This document shows positions 36,201 to 44,431 of a stretch of DNA of 64,000 nucleotides, in pieces (position 1 is the stretch's first letter; each line of letters begins with the position of its first letter). Source of the stretch: Paludisphaera rhizosphaerae (GTDB taxonomy: Bacteria; Planctomycetota; Planctomycetia; Isosphaerales; Isosphaeraceae); assembly GCF_011065895.1 (NCBI RefSeq), contig NZ_JAALCR010000007.1:248001-312000 (forward strand). Direction: 5' to 3'. Made by a program: the position numbers and the translations under genes. The notes beneath the pieces were generated by a model. It was not told the DNA's origin. It searched no databases and saw only the letters and a program-made list of their open reading frames with translations.

Positions 36201-36641
36201 TCAGCGACCACCGACCCGGCGCAAACCCTCGTCGAACGCTGGGGTCTTGATTGGTCCATCCGCCGGATTCGCAGACCCGTTGCCGATGGGCTTCAGCGAG
36301 TGGATCGACGCGGTCGGCAGCCAGATATCCTTCTCCTCGCCCGGCGCCGGCCGACCGATGCCGACGTTGCGAAAGAAGCGGGACACGAACGGCGCGCGAG
36401 CCAGGGGCGTCTTTCGGGTGATGGTCTGCTTCGATTCCGTCACCTTCAGACTGACGCCCCCCGGACTGACCCGGGTGACGACGCCCTCGTAAGTCGCGAC
36501 GGTCTCATTCCGGCCGACCGTCACCGCGTTCATCTCGACCCGACAGCGCTCGCCCACCTTCGGCGTCTCCCCCGCCCAACCAACCCCCGCCAGCAACGCC
36601 CAGGCCGACGCCGAAAGCCCGATAATGGACCGGATACGCAT
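36201..36641 (-). CDS. Small secreted hypothetical protein
   Basis: This is a 146-residue protein with a signal peptide (IIGLSASAWALLAGVGWAGE). The mature region is a small beta-rich domain (KVGERCRVEMNAVTVGRNET, then YEGVVTRVSPGGVSLKVTES). No family recognised. The frame is open to 36761; the ATG at 36641 gives the signal peptide. It may be a small SH3- or OB-like domain, which is a guess. Confidence 0.65.
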   Translation of the reverse strand: MRIRSIIGLSASAWALLAGVGWAGETPKVGERCRVEMNAVTVGRNETVATYEGVVTRVSPGGVSLKVTESKQTITRKTPLARAPFVSRFFRNVGIGRPAPGEEKDIWLPTASIHSLKPIGNGSANPADGPIKTPAFDEGLRRVGGR

Positions 36642-36776
36642 GATCGCCTCCGACGGATGGGATCGATGGGAACGGGACGTGAATACGGTCGACGTGAATC
36701 GTCGCGGTGTACCACGATCCTCGCTCGGCGTCGATGCGAGATCGGGTGGGAGCGGCCTCAACAGTCATATCCGAAA

Positions 36777-36947
36777 ACGGTCTTCCCCCCTCGCGGAGGA
36801 AGACAGATCGCGCAGCGATCAGATGAGGGGACGCCCGCCAAGAAGTTCTCAGTTGCCAGTTCTCTGTTCTCAGCCAGATCCTCACTGACAACTGGCAACC
36901 GACAACTCCTGAGCGGCCACCTTCCCCCGCGAGTGGGGAAGGCCGTT
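36777..36947. repeat. Composite palindromic repeat locus 3 plus hairpin
   Basis: A degenerate module B at 36777-36833 (CTTCCCCCCTCGCGGAGGAAG, GATCGCGCAGCGATC, GATGAGGGGACG) and a partial inverted one at 36915-36947 surround an unrelated dyad. In the dyad, GTTGCCAGTT near 36853 pairs with AACTGGCAAC near 36889. Together these fill the 324-base gap. Confidence 0.7.
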
Positions 36948-36965
36948 ATGACGACGGCCCTCCGA

Positions 36966-37778
36966 TCAGTGCTTCTCCAGAAATCTCAACCCGCGTCGTT
37001 CATCGGCGACGGCCGGCGTCAGCTTGCCGGTTCGGCCCTTCCCCGGGATGGAGCCGTCGCGGGCGATGAGGAACTGGCCGGCGCCGAGCGGCAGGATGCC
37101 GTATGAGGCGTCGAACTCAAAGCGTTCAACCTTCGTCAGCGAAGGGTCGGCCTTGAGGAGGATGGGAGGCTTCGCGGGCGCGGCGTCGGTCTTCGCTTTT
37201 CCGTAGCAGCCGAACCACCAGGAGCCGTCGGCGAAGGCGGCGGTCTGGATTCCCAGTTGGGTGTGGCCGCCGGCGAGGGCGTGCTTCTTCAGGAAGTGGA
37301 AGTCGGCGTCGTACTCGTAGACGTAATTTTCGTTCACGTCGTCGGGAAGGCCGCCGACGACCAGGAACCGGCCCTCGTGAAAGGCAATCCCCCCCGCGCC
37401 GTGGAAGGCCTCGGGCGTTTTGTGCTTCGCCAGGCAGGCGAGGTCGTCGGCGTCGTAGACGTACACCCAGGAATCCGCGTTCCCCTTCGGGTCGTTGAAC
37501 TTGCCGAGGTTCACCGCGACGAAGAGCTTCCCGTCATGGAAATCGAGGTCGCCGTGATGGGTCGCCACGTCCACCTGCTTGAGCACCTTGCCGCCGAGGT
37601 CGGTCTTCACCAGCCTCGTCGTGAAGCTCCAGTAGATCGCCCCCTTGCCGTCGGTGCAGACGCCTTGCAGGTGCTGCGGATAGGTCCCCTCACAGGCCAC
37701 GGGCAGGAAGTCGAGGCCGGCATCGGCGCTCGCCGGCAGCAGGAAGAGCGTCGTCAGGATGCAGAGAGGCGTTCTCAT
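36966..37778 (-). CDS. Secreted beta-propeller-like hypothetical protein
   Basis: This 270-residue protein has a signal peptide (LCILTTLFLLPASADAG). Repeated blade-like segments follow (GKGAIYWSFTTRLVKTDLGG; GDLDFHDGKLFVAVNLG; AGGIAFHEGRFLVVGGLP; TQLGIQTAAFADGSWWFGCY), suggesting a six- or seven-bladed propeller. No catalytic residues can be assigned. Apparently monocistronic; it is followed, in its own direction, by repeat locus 3. Confidence 0.75.
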   Translation of the reverse strand: MRTPLCILTTLFLLPASADAGLDFLPVACEGTYPQHLQGVCTDGKGAIYWSFTTRLVKTDLGGKVLKQVDVATHHGDLDFHDGKLFVAVNLGKFNDPKGNADSWVYVYDADDLACLAKHKTPEAFHGAGGIAFHEGRFLVVGGLPDDVNENYVYEYDADFHFLKKHALAGGHTQLGIQTAAFADGSWWFGCYGKAKTDAAPAKPPILLKADPSLTKVERFEFDASYGILPLGAGQFLIARDGSIPGKGRTGKLTPAVADERRGLRFLEKH

Positions 37779-38317
37779 CGTTGTAAGTGGAACTCCGGTG
37801 GAGATGGAGCCTCGCGATTTCCCGTCGGAATCACCCGGGTCGACGACACATTACTTAATGGAGAACCCTGCTCTCTGACAATCCGGCGGTCGGTTTTGAA
37901 TCGGTCCGAGAACCGCGCACGACGGCGTTTCGGATGGAGCGTCGCGGAGGGGCGGTCTGTTGAGGGGGAAGACCGGCATCGGATACGCATCCGTCCGGCC
38001 GACCTGAACGCAGAGCCGATCCCCCCTCATCCGGCCCTTCGGGCCACCTTCCCCCGCGAGGGGGGAAGGCCGTTAGGATCCGGATCGGGCCCGATGTATC
38101 CTCTGCGCTCCGACGACCCTCACCCGGCCCTTCGGGCCACCCTCTCCCGGTGGGAGAGGGGACTTCAAGCACCGCCCGCGTTCGCTCAAAAGTGTGCGAG
38201 CGAACCCAATCACAAAAGGGTCGCCAAAAACCCAAATCACTATAACAACACGCCTTACGACAGACACAACAAGTCGCCGCCGGCGACGACCGGACCCAAT
38301 CGAACCCGCCGGGGCGG
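37779..38317. other. Intergenic region with repeats, no gene supported
   Basis: This is 539 bases, between two minus-strand genes. Repeat locus 4 (38019-38162) occupies the middle, and part of another degenerate module lies at about 37960-38000. The stretch 38195-38285 is comparatively A-rich (ACAACACGCC, ACAACAAGTCG) and non-coding. Confidence 0.6.
38019..38162. repeat. Composite palindromic repeat locus 4 (inverted B then inverted A)
   Basis: Inverted module B (38019-38070) and inverted module A (38113-38162) are joined by a 40-odd-base spacer. Read on the minus strand, this is the same element as locus 5, and the spacer is also conserved (CGTTAGGATCCGGATCG; TATCCTCTGCGCTCCGACGA). That makes the two loci inverted copies of one unit. 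Confidence 0.85.
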
Positions 38318-40186
38318 TCACTCGGCTTCGGGGTCGTCCTCTTCGGCGGTCAGGTCTTGGAGGCGGGTGCGAAGGCGGCCCAGGACGTCGGCGGAGGAGG
38401 CGGCGGGGGCGAGGTCGCGGGCCTGCTTGGGGTCGGCCAGGACGTCGTACAGCTCCTCGCGACCGTCGGCGTTGCGGATGTACGAGAAGCCCTCGGCGAC
38501 CACGCCGGTCATCGGCCCGCGCCAGGCGGGGGGACGGGCCGGGTTGCTGGAGATCTCCTCCTTGATCCGGACCTCCATCAGGGCGGGGGTCGAACCGGGG
38601 TCGGCCGAGCCGCGGCGGGCGATCGACTCGCCGGGGAAGGCGGTGGCGTCCAGACCCAAAACGTCGAGCACGGTCGCCGGCAGGTCGCGCAGGCTGACGG
38701 CCTCGCCGACCGTCTCCCCTCCGCGTTTGCCATGGGGGAGGAAGACCAGGAGCGGCACGCGGGTCTCCTGGTCGTACAGGCTCCGGCCGTGGCCGACCAG
38801 GTCATGCTCGCCGAGTTCCTCGCCGTGGTCGGAGGTCAGAATCACCAGGGTGTCGTCCAGCACGCCGCGGCGGTCCAGCTCGTCGAAGAGGAGGCCGATC
38901 TGCTCGTCGAGGTAGGCCAGGCAGTCGTCGTAGGCGTCCCGCGCCAGGGCGACCTGGGCGTCGGTCAGGCTGTTGCGGGAGCGGACGTCCCACTCGCGGA
39001 TCGCGGCCTCTTCCTCGGGGTTCGCGGGAGGACGGCCGAAGCGGCGGGGAAAGTCGGCGGGGGGGTAGAAGGGGCCGTGGGCGTCGAAGAAGTTCAGGAA
39101 CGCGAAGAACGGCCGGTCGTCCTCGCCCCGGCGGTCGAGCCAGGTCAGGAACGCGGAATCGACCCGCGAGGCGTCCTTGCGGCGACGCTCGACCACGAAC
39201 GAATCCGGCAGCGCCCGGACCGCCAGCCGGCCCAGCGAGGTGCACCGCAGGGCCTCCTCCACGGAGACGGCCGTCTGCTCCTCGTAGAAGTCGTCGTAGT
39301 GCTGGAAGCCCCGGCCCAGGCCGAACCAGGCGTTGCAGAAGAACGTGTTGGCGATGAACCCGGACGTGGCGTAGCCGTGGGCGCCGAGGTATTCGGCCAG
39401 CGTGGGATAGGTCCGGTCCAGCGGCTTCCGCTCGCCGACGTTCAACTCATGCGGCCATCGACCCGTAAACATGCTCGCGTGCGAAGGGAGCGTCCAGGGG
39501 GCCGTCGAACGGGCCTGGTCGAACTTCACCGCACGGGCGGCCAGGCGGTTGAGGTTGGGGGTGGTGTCGCGGTCGTAGCCGTAAAGGCTCAGGCTCTCCG
39601 CGCGGACGGTGTCCAGCACCAGCAGCAGGACGTTGGGGGTGTTTTTGACGGGCGCGGCGGCGGCCGGGATCGGCCGGCGAGCCAGCAAAACGCCCTGGAC
39701 GCGGTCCCAGCCGTGCAGGGCGACCGCGACGGCCCCCAGGACCAGCGGGACGAACACCAACGCTCGCTGAACTCGCGCCGGATGGGCCAGGCCCTGGCGG
39801 GCGATGGCCGTCCCCACGCCGGCCGCCAGCACGACGGCCGCGTAGCCGTACAGACCCGGGATGGTCAGCAGCAGGGAGAGGCCGCAGAGGAACCCCATCG
39901 CCCACAGGGAAAGTCGGCCGGCGCCACGGGGACGCAGCCTGACCGCCAGGGCCAGCACGACGCCAAGCCCCCCGAAGATGACGAGGTTCGACGCCGGGAT
40001 CATCCAGACGAAATGCCGGCTCATCTGGAACGTCCCGAGCGAGACCCCGCCCGAGACCGCGTTCCGAACCAGCCACTGGGTCAGCTCAAGGGCCCCGGTG
40101 AGGAGCCCGAACAGGACCGCCAGCCGCGCCACGCCCATCGGCGACGGCTCCGCCGCGGCCTTGGGCCGCATGTCCGCGTCGTCCAT
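38318..40186 (-). CDS. Membrane-anchored sulfatase-superfamily protein without formylglycine Cys
   Basis: This is a 622-residue protein. Five or six hydrophobic segments (about 18-165) precede an alkaline-phosphatase/sulfatase fold domain starting at NVLLLVLDTVRAESLSLYGY (metal Asp 192). The nucleophile region is STAPWTLPSHASMFTG: Thr 232 replaces the Cys or Ser that would become formylglycine, and His replaces the Arg of CxPSR. Later metal residues are in LTSDHGEELGEH. Such proteins may be phosphotransferases or phosphoesterases facing outward, like LTA synthase or EptA, rather than sulfatases. The ATG at 40186 has AGGGGG upstream. Confidence 0.88.
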   Translation of the reverse strand: MDDADMRPKAAAEPSPMGVARLAVLFGLLTGALELTQWLVRNAVSGGVSLGTFQMSRHFVWMIPASNLVIFGGLGVVLALAVRLRPRGAGRLSLWAMGFLCGLSLLLTIPGLYGYAAVVLAAGVGTAIARQGLAHPARVQRALVFVPLVLGAVAVALHGWDRVQGVLLARRPIPAAAAPVKNTPNVLLLVLDTVRAESLSLYGYDRDTTPNLNRLAARAVKFDQARSTAPWTLPSHASMFTGRWPHELNVGERKPLDRTYPTLAEYLGAHGYATSGFIANTFFCNAWFGLGRGFQHYDDFYEEQTAVSVEEALRCTSLGRLAVRALPDSFVVERRRKDASRVDSAFLTWLDRRGEDDRPFFAFLNFFDAHGPFYPPADFPRRFGRPPANPEEEAAIREWDVRSRNSLTDAQVALARDAYDDCLAYLDEQIGLLFDELDRRGVLDDTLVILTSDHGEELGEHDLVGHGRSLYDQETRVPLLVFLPHGKRGGETVGEAVSLRDLPATVLDVLGLDATAFPGESIARRGSADPGSTPALMEVRIKEEISSNPARPPAWRGPMTGVVAEGFSYIRNADGREELYDVLADPKQARDLAPAASSADVLGRLRTRLQDLTAEEDDPEAE

Positions 40187-40324
40187 GACTATCCCCCTTC
40201 CCCATCCCTGGGAACGGCCTACCCATACCCCATCCGGGCGATCCCGGCAACGCCGATCGACCGCGCAACGGGGCTGGATCACTCGAAAGATCGCTGCGAC
40301 GGCCGGAAACCGCGCGCTGGGGAT

Positions 40325-40882
40325 TCACAAGTCCTGGAAGCGAGCAATCCTCGTCCAGGATCGTCGAGGGCACGCCTCGCAGCCGGCGCGGAGCGTGAAG
40401 GTCTTGAAGAAGTCGCCCACGGGGAGAGCGGGATCCTGCTCCGCCAGGTCGTAAGCGACGTCCCACGACCCAAACGCGGCGGTGAGATGTTGGCTCCGCG
40501 ACTGGCCGCACAGCCGGCAGGCGTATCGCTCCCGAGGACCCGAATGCCCCTCGACAGCTTCAACCATTCCCTTCAGGCGGGCGAGTTCGGCGCGACAGCC
40601 GTGATGATCGGGATCGATGATCTCGGTGACCACGCGGCAGGTCGCGCATTCGAAGGCCAGTGGGCCGACGAAGCGGTCCATCACCCTATTCCTCCCGAGG
40701 GGGTCCTCGAGCGTCCGGCCGAGAATCGCCCCGACGTCCGCTCCGCACGCGCAGGCGAGGCTCCAATTCGGTTCGATGCCCTGGGATTGATATTCGTAGG
40801 GCTCGAACATCGTCGTCCGGAAACCTCGGATGCAACGCGGCGGCACGGCCCGAATCCGGGCTCGAACTTCCCGCCGATCCAT
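40325..40882 (-). CDS. Cys-rich hypothetical protein
   Basis: This 185-residue soluble protein has four short Cys motifs: CACG (about 44-47), CATC (about 79-82), CRLCG (about 122-126) and CEAC (about 168-171). They could form two zinc ribbons. No other domain or catalytic residue was recognised. It is encoded upstream, on the same strand, of the sulfatase-like gene by about 140 bases. Possibly a metal-binding regulatory or ribosome-associated protein; undecided. Confidence 0.65.
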   Translation of the reverse strand: MDRREVRARIRAVPPRCIRGFRTTMFEPYEYQSQGIEPNWSLACACGADVGAILGRTLEDPLGRNRVMDRFVGPLAFECATCRVVTEIIDPDHHGCRAELARLKGMVEAVEGHSGPRERYACRLCGQSRSQHLTAAFGSWDVAYDLAEQDPALPVGDFFKTFTLRAGCEACPRRSWTRIARFQDL

Positions 40883-40971
40883 AATCGCCCCTTTCCCGCA
40901 TCGGCCTTCGGTCGCGATCGCCCCCCTTGAGGACCACCGTAACCGATTTAGGCCGTTCGGAAAAGATTCGA

Positions 40972-41937
40972 TCAGGCGACAGCCTTCGCGCCGTGGACGC
41001 CTCGCGCGTCGCCCCGCTCTTCCTGGGCCACTGCACGGCCGATCGCCTCGGCGATGCCGACGGGGTGGACGTCCGGGAAGAGTTTGCGGGCGGAGTCATT
41101 CCGGACGACGGTCGGGTTGCGGAGGCCCTCGATCAGGTGGCGGCCGACAGTGAACTTGTTGGGGGTCACCAGCGCCAGCCAGAGGCCGGAGAGCCAGGGC
41201 GAGAGGACCGGGACCCGGATCAGGACCCGGTGCAGTCCCTTGCGACGGGCGTATTCCTCGATCAGGCCGCGATAGGCCACCACGTCGGTCCCGCCGATCT
41301 CGACGATCCGGCTCTCGCCGGGGGGGAGGTCGAGCGACTTGACGAGGTACGAGACCACGTCGTCGACGGCGATCGGCTGGGTGGGCGTGTCGAGCCACTT
41401 CGGGCAGACCATCACCGGCAGGCGATCGGTCAGCGATTTGACCATGTCGTAGGACAGGCTCCCCGGCCCGAGGATCGCCGAGGCCCGCAGCTCGATCGTC
41501 TCCACGCCCGACTCGCGGAGGATCTCGCCGACCTCATGGCGGCTCTTCAGGTGGGGCGAGAGGTTCGGGTCGGCGTCGTCCCCCAGGCCGCCGAGATAGA
41601 TGATCCGGCGCACGCCGGCGGCCTTCGCGGCGTCGCCGAAGTTCCTGGCGGCCTGCCGGTCCTTCTCCTCGAAATCGCCGTCGTTGGCCATCAAATGCAC
41701 GAGATAATAGGCCGTCTGGACGCCGCGCAAGGGGTCGTCGAGCGAGGCCCGGTCCAGGACGTCCCCGGCGACGACCTCGACGCCCGGGCCGAGTTTCTCG
41801 CGGGTTTCCTCGGGTTTGCGGGCCAGGCAGCGGACGCGAAGGCCCCGTCTTTCCAGCGCCGGGACGAGCCGGCCGCCGATATATCCGGTGGCCCCAGCGA
41901 CGAGGATCGGCCGAGTTGGTTCGGGATTCGCTTGCAT
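40972..41937 (-). CDS. NAD(P)H-binding epimerase-like (NmrA/NDUFA9-type) protein
   Basis: This is a 321-residue extended SDR. The Rossmann motif is VAGATGYIGG (about 13-22), followed by VRCLARKP, a VVAGDVLDR segment and YYLVHLMAND. The region where extended SDRs have YxxxK shows HLKSRHEVG instead, as in atypical NmrA/NDUFA9-like members that bind NAD(P) without classical catalysis. A C-terminal VRNDSARKLFPD motif is typical of this family of epimerase-like proteins in bacteria. It is divergently transcribed from a DUF1990 gene with a 45-base shared promoter region. Confidence 0.87.
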   Translation of the reverse strand: MQANPEPTRPILVAGATGYIGGRLVPALERRGLRVRCLARKPEETREKLGPGVEVVAGDVLDRASLDDPLRGVQTAYYLVHLMANDGDFEEKDRQAARNFGDAAKAAGVRRIIYLGGLGDDADPNLSPHLKSRHEVGEILRESGVETIELRASAILGPGSLSYDMVKSLTDRLPVMVCPKWLDTPTQPIAVDDVVSYLVKSLDLPPGESRIVEIGGTDVVAYRGLIEEYARRKGLHRVLIRVPVLSPWLSGLWLALVTPNKFTVGRHLIEGLRNPTVVRNDSARKLFPDVHPVGIAEAIGRAVAQEERGDARGVHGAKAVA

Positions 41938-41982
41938 CGGAGTCGTCCTCTTCTCAAAGATTGCGGCATCCGTGGTGAAGCG

Positions 41983-42591
41983 ATGAGATCTTTCAGCAAA
42001 CCCTCTGCCGAAACCGTCCAGAAGTTCCTGGAAGGCCAGGCCAATCTGGATTTCACCTACAACCCCGTCGGCGCCACGGCCGATCCTGCGCCCCCAGCCG
42101 ACTACGGCCTGAACCACACGCGCCAGCAAATCGGGACCGGCCGCGAGGCTTTCGAGCGCGCCCGCGAGGCCCTCCGGCGCTGGGACCAGTTCCGCATCGG
42201 CTGGGCCGAGATCCAGCCCGAGCACGCCCCCATCCGCGAGGGCGAGGTCGTGGCGATCGTCGCCCATCGCCTGGGCTTCTGGTGGCTCAACGCCTGTCGG
42301 GTCGTCTACGTCATCGACGAGGACGCCCCCGGCGCGGATTTCGCCCGCTTCGGTTTCGCCTATGGGACGCTGCCGGACCACGTCGGATCGGGCGAGGAGC
42401 GGTTCCTCGTCGACTGGGACGCCGAGACCGACGCCGTCTGGTACGACATCGAGGCGTACTCCCGCCCTCACCTGATTCTCACCCGGCTGGGATATCCCTA
42501 CATGCGATGGTCTCAGCGGGCCTTCGGCCGTGAGTCGGCGGCGGCCATGTTGCGATCGATGAACGACCAGACGGGGGTGGAAGCCTCCTGA
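41983..42591 (+). CDS. DUF1990 family protein
   Basis: This 202-residue protein belongs to DUF1990. Key segments are LDFTYNPVGATADPAPPADY, YGLNHTRQQIGTGREAFERA, and the C-terminal VWYDIEAYSRPHLILTRLGY. The Asn-His-x-Arg motif and the C-terminal Trp/Tyr strand are typical. Family members are common in actinobacteria and planctomycetes but uncharacterised. It shares a 45-base divergent intergenic region with the NAD-epimerase-like gene, suggesting common regulation. Confidence 0.88.
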   Translation: MRSFSKPSAETVQKFLEGQANLDFTYNPVGATADPAPPADYGLNHTRQQIGTGREAFERAREALRRWDQFRIGWAEIQPEHAPIREGEVVAIVAHRLGFWWLNACRVVYVIDEDAPGADFARFGFAYGTLPDHVGSGEERFLVDWDAETDAVWYDIEAYSRPHLILTRLGYPYMRWSQRAFGRESAAAMLRSMNDQTGVEAS

Positions 42592-42747
42592 ACGGGCCGC
42601 CCGCTGTTACATTCCGTTACGCGAAACCGGAGCTTTCCCCCTTCAAATCCGGGGTGGTTCCTCCCTACCCTTAATGACGTACGACGGCGGCGCGAGGAGG
42701 CGTCGCCGGCCCGTCGTCCCCCTTGTCGCCGTTCAAGGAACCCCCTC

Positions 42748-43467
42748 ATGTCCTCGCCGATCCATCGCCCGACCGATCGCCGGGCCTTCCTCGGCGCCCT
42801 CTCCATGGGCGCGGCGTTCTTCACCACCCGCGGGCTCTTCGCCGAGGAGCTGGCGCGCACGCCCGCTCGCACCGAGGGGCCGTTCTACCCGGACAAGCTG
42901 CCGCTCGACCAGGACAACGACCTGATCATCCTGGGGGATTCGCTCACCCCCGCCGTGGGCGAGATCTCCCACCTCCACGGCCGGATCCTCGACGCGACCG
43001 GCAAGCCGCTGAGCGGCCTCACGATGGAGATCTGGCAGTGCGACGCCAACCAGGTCTACCTCCACACGGCCGACAGCGGCCGCAAGGCCCAGCAGCAGGA
43101 CAAGAACTTCCAGGGCTTCGGCAAGTTCACGACGGCCTCGACGGGCGAGTACCGCTTCCGGACGATCAAGCCGGTCCCCTACCCCGGCCGCCCCGCCCCG
43201 CACATCCACTTCATAATCAAGCGCGGCGACCGCAAGTTGCTGACCTCGCAGATCAACATCGCCGGCCACCCGGGGAACAAGAAGGACGGCGTCGTCCTGG
43301 GAGGCATCAGCGTCTTCGACCGTGAACTGCTGATGACCGACTTCAAGCCGATCCCCGACTCCAAGACCGGCGAGCTGACCGCCAAGTTCGACGTGATCCT
43401 CGGCCGCACCCCGGACGACCAGGCGCTGCACGCCCTCCGCGACGCCCTCCAGAAGCGCAACGCCTGA
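42748..43467 (+). CDS. Exported intradiol ring-cleavage dioxygenase-like protein
   Basis: This is a 239-residue protein with a Tat-like leader (DRRAFLGALSMGAAFF). Candidate iron(III) ligands of intradiol dioxygenases are all present: Tyr 104 (NQVYLH), Tyr 145 (PYPGRP), His 152 and 154 (PHIHF). Upstream TEGPFYP and HLHGRILD fit the protocatechuate 3,4-dioxygenase family. Single-subunit exported members of this type are found in planctomycetes and others and may act on aromatic compounds outside the cytoplasm. Substrate unproven. The EF-hand protein gene follows 43 bases later and may be cotranscribed. Confidence 0.9.
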   Translation: MSSPIHRPTDRRAFLGALSMGAAFFTTRGLFAEELARTPARTEGPFYPDKLPLDQDNDLIILGDSLTPAVGEISHLHGRILDATGKPLSGLTMEIWQCDANQVYLHTADSGRKAQQQDKNFQGFGKFTTASTGEYRFRTIKPVPYPGRPAPHIHFIIKRGDRKLLTSQINIAGHPGNKKDGVVLGGISVFDRELLMTDFKPIPDSKTGELTAKFDVILGRTPDDQALHALRDALQKRNA

Positions 43468-43510
43468 GACCCGTCGAATCTCCACAGAACGCGATTCCCG
43501 AGGTGAACCC

Positions 43511-43921
43511 ATGAGCAAGCATAAGATCGTCCTGGGCGCAACGGTGCTGGCCGCGGCCCTCGCGGCGGGCGCCCTGGCCCAGCAGGCCCGCGGGCCGAGC
43601 GCCAGCAAGGCGCCGGCGACGAAGGAGGCCGACGCCGCCGACCTCGTCAAGCGGATGATGGCCTTCGACAAGAACGCCGACGGCAAGCTGACGAAGGAGG
43701 AGATCAGCGACGACCGCCTGCTGAACCTCTTCGCCCGCGCCGACGCCGACAAGGACGGCTCCGTCACCCCAGCCGAGCTGACCAAGCTGGCCGAGGCCGA
43801 GCACTCCGACCATCCCGACTTCGACTTCGGCCCACCCCCAGGAGGCCCCGGCGGTCGCCGCGGCCCTCGCCCGCCCGGAGGTCCCGGCGGCGGCCCGCCT
43901 CCTCCCGCGCCTCCGCGTTGA
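43511..43921 (+). CDS. Secreted EF-hand protein
   Basis: This 136-residue protein has a signal peptide (VLGATVLAAALAAGALAQ). Two EF-hand loops, DKNADGKLTKEE (about 53-64) and DADKDGSVTPAE (about 77-88), have the full Asp/Asn/Gly calcium-binding pattern. A Pro/Gly-rich tail follows (FGPPPGGPGGRRG). Calcium binding at the surface or in the periplasm is likely. It lies downstream of the dioxygenase gene. Confidence 0.9.
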   Translation: MSKHKIVLGATVLAAALAAGALAQQARGPSASKAPATKEADAADLVKRMMAFDKNADGKLTKEEISDDRLLNLFARADADKDGSVTPAELTKLAEAEHSDHPDFDFGPPPGGPGGRRGPRPPGGPGGGPPPPAPPR

Positions 43922-43979
43922 CGCATCGGCCCAAACCCACCGTATACTGTTCGATGCGATAGTCGAGCGGCATTGAGAG

Positions 43980-44122
43980 TCCCCTCTCCCCCCGGGAGAG
44001 GGTGGCCCGAAGGGCCGGGTGAGGGTCGTCGGAGCGCAGAGGATACGTCGGATCGATCCGGATCCTAACGGCCTTCCCCCCTCGCGGGGGAAGGTGGCCC
44101 GAAGAGCCGGATGAGGGGGGAT
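43980..44122. repeat. Composite palindromic repeat locus 5 (modules A then B)
   Basis: Module A (43980-44031) and module B (44069-44122) are joined by a spacer containing CGATCCGGATCCTAACGGCC. Its reverse complement matches locus 4 along the modules and the spacer, including the AGCGCAGAGGATAC portion. Confidence 0.87.
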
Positions 44123-44149
44123 CGGCGTCGCATCGAGAGCCAGCCGCCC

Positions 44150-44246
44150 GGGTGCCATGGCCACGCTTGCGTGGCCATGCGATCGGCAACGGCTACATTG
44201 TCATCCTGCACCGGTTCATAGCCACGCAAGCGTGGCCATGGCACCC
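44150..44246. repeat. 97-bp palindrome with perfect 26-bp inverted arms
   Basis: Left arm 44150-44175 and right arm 44221-44246 are exact reverse complements over 26 bases, separated by 45 bases. Each arm contains its own small palindromes (CCACGCTTGCGTGG and GCCATGGC). The element sits between repeat loci 5 and 6 and encodes nothing. It may be an insertion element remnant or a separate MITE family. Confidence 0.85.
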
Positions 44247-44291
44247 AGGCGTTGGATCAAGGGCGATCGGCGGGACGAGCAACCGACGCCG

Positions 44292-44390
44292 GTCGTCCCC
44301 CTCATCAGACCGCCCCCGCGACGCTTGATCCGAAGCGCGACGACCCTCACCCGCCGCTGCGCGGCTGCCCTCTCCCGGGGGGAGAGGGGA
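44292..44390. repeat. Composite palindromic repeat locus 6 (shortened B', A')
   Basis: An inverted, shortened module B (GTCGTCCCCCTCATCAGACC) is followed by CTTGATCCGAAGCGCGACGA and inverted module A (CCGCTGCGCGGCTGCCCTC). The same right half, including the CGAAGCGCGACA spacer, occurs in locus 1. Confidence 0.85.
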
Positions 44391-44431
44391 CCAGACCCCC
44401 GCGACCCGGCCCTTGCCGACTGATCGTCCCA

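Larger units (their letters stand above)
43922..44431. other. Repeat-dense intergenic region
   Basis: This is 510 bases with no gene. It holds, in order, repeat locus 5 (modules A and B), a 97-bp palindrome with perfect 26-bp arms, and repeat locus 6 (inverted B fragment and A). The overall symmetry (A-B ... B'-A') matches locus 1. The DUF6513 operon begins immediately after, at 44432. Confidence 0.75.

Noticed and set aside
38357-40930. 857-codon plus-strand ORF opposite the sulfatase-like gene
   Set aside because: It spans two real minus-strand genes and has no recognisable domain; the codon pattern is that of an antisense frame.
44252-44431. Upstream extension of the DUF6513 gene
   Set aside because: The extended frame runs through repeat locus 6; family similarity begins at the ATG at 44432.
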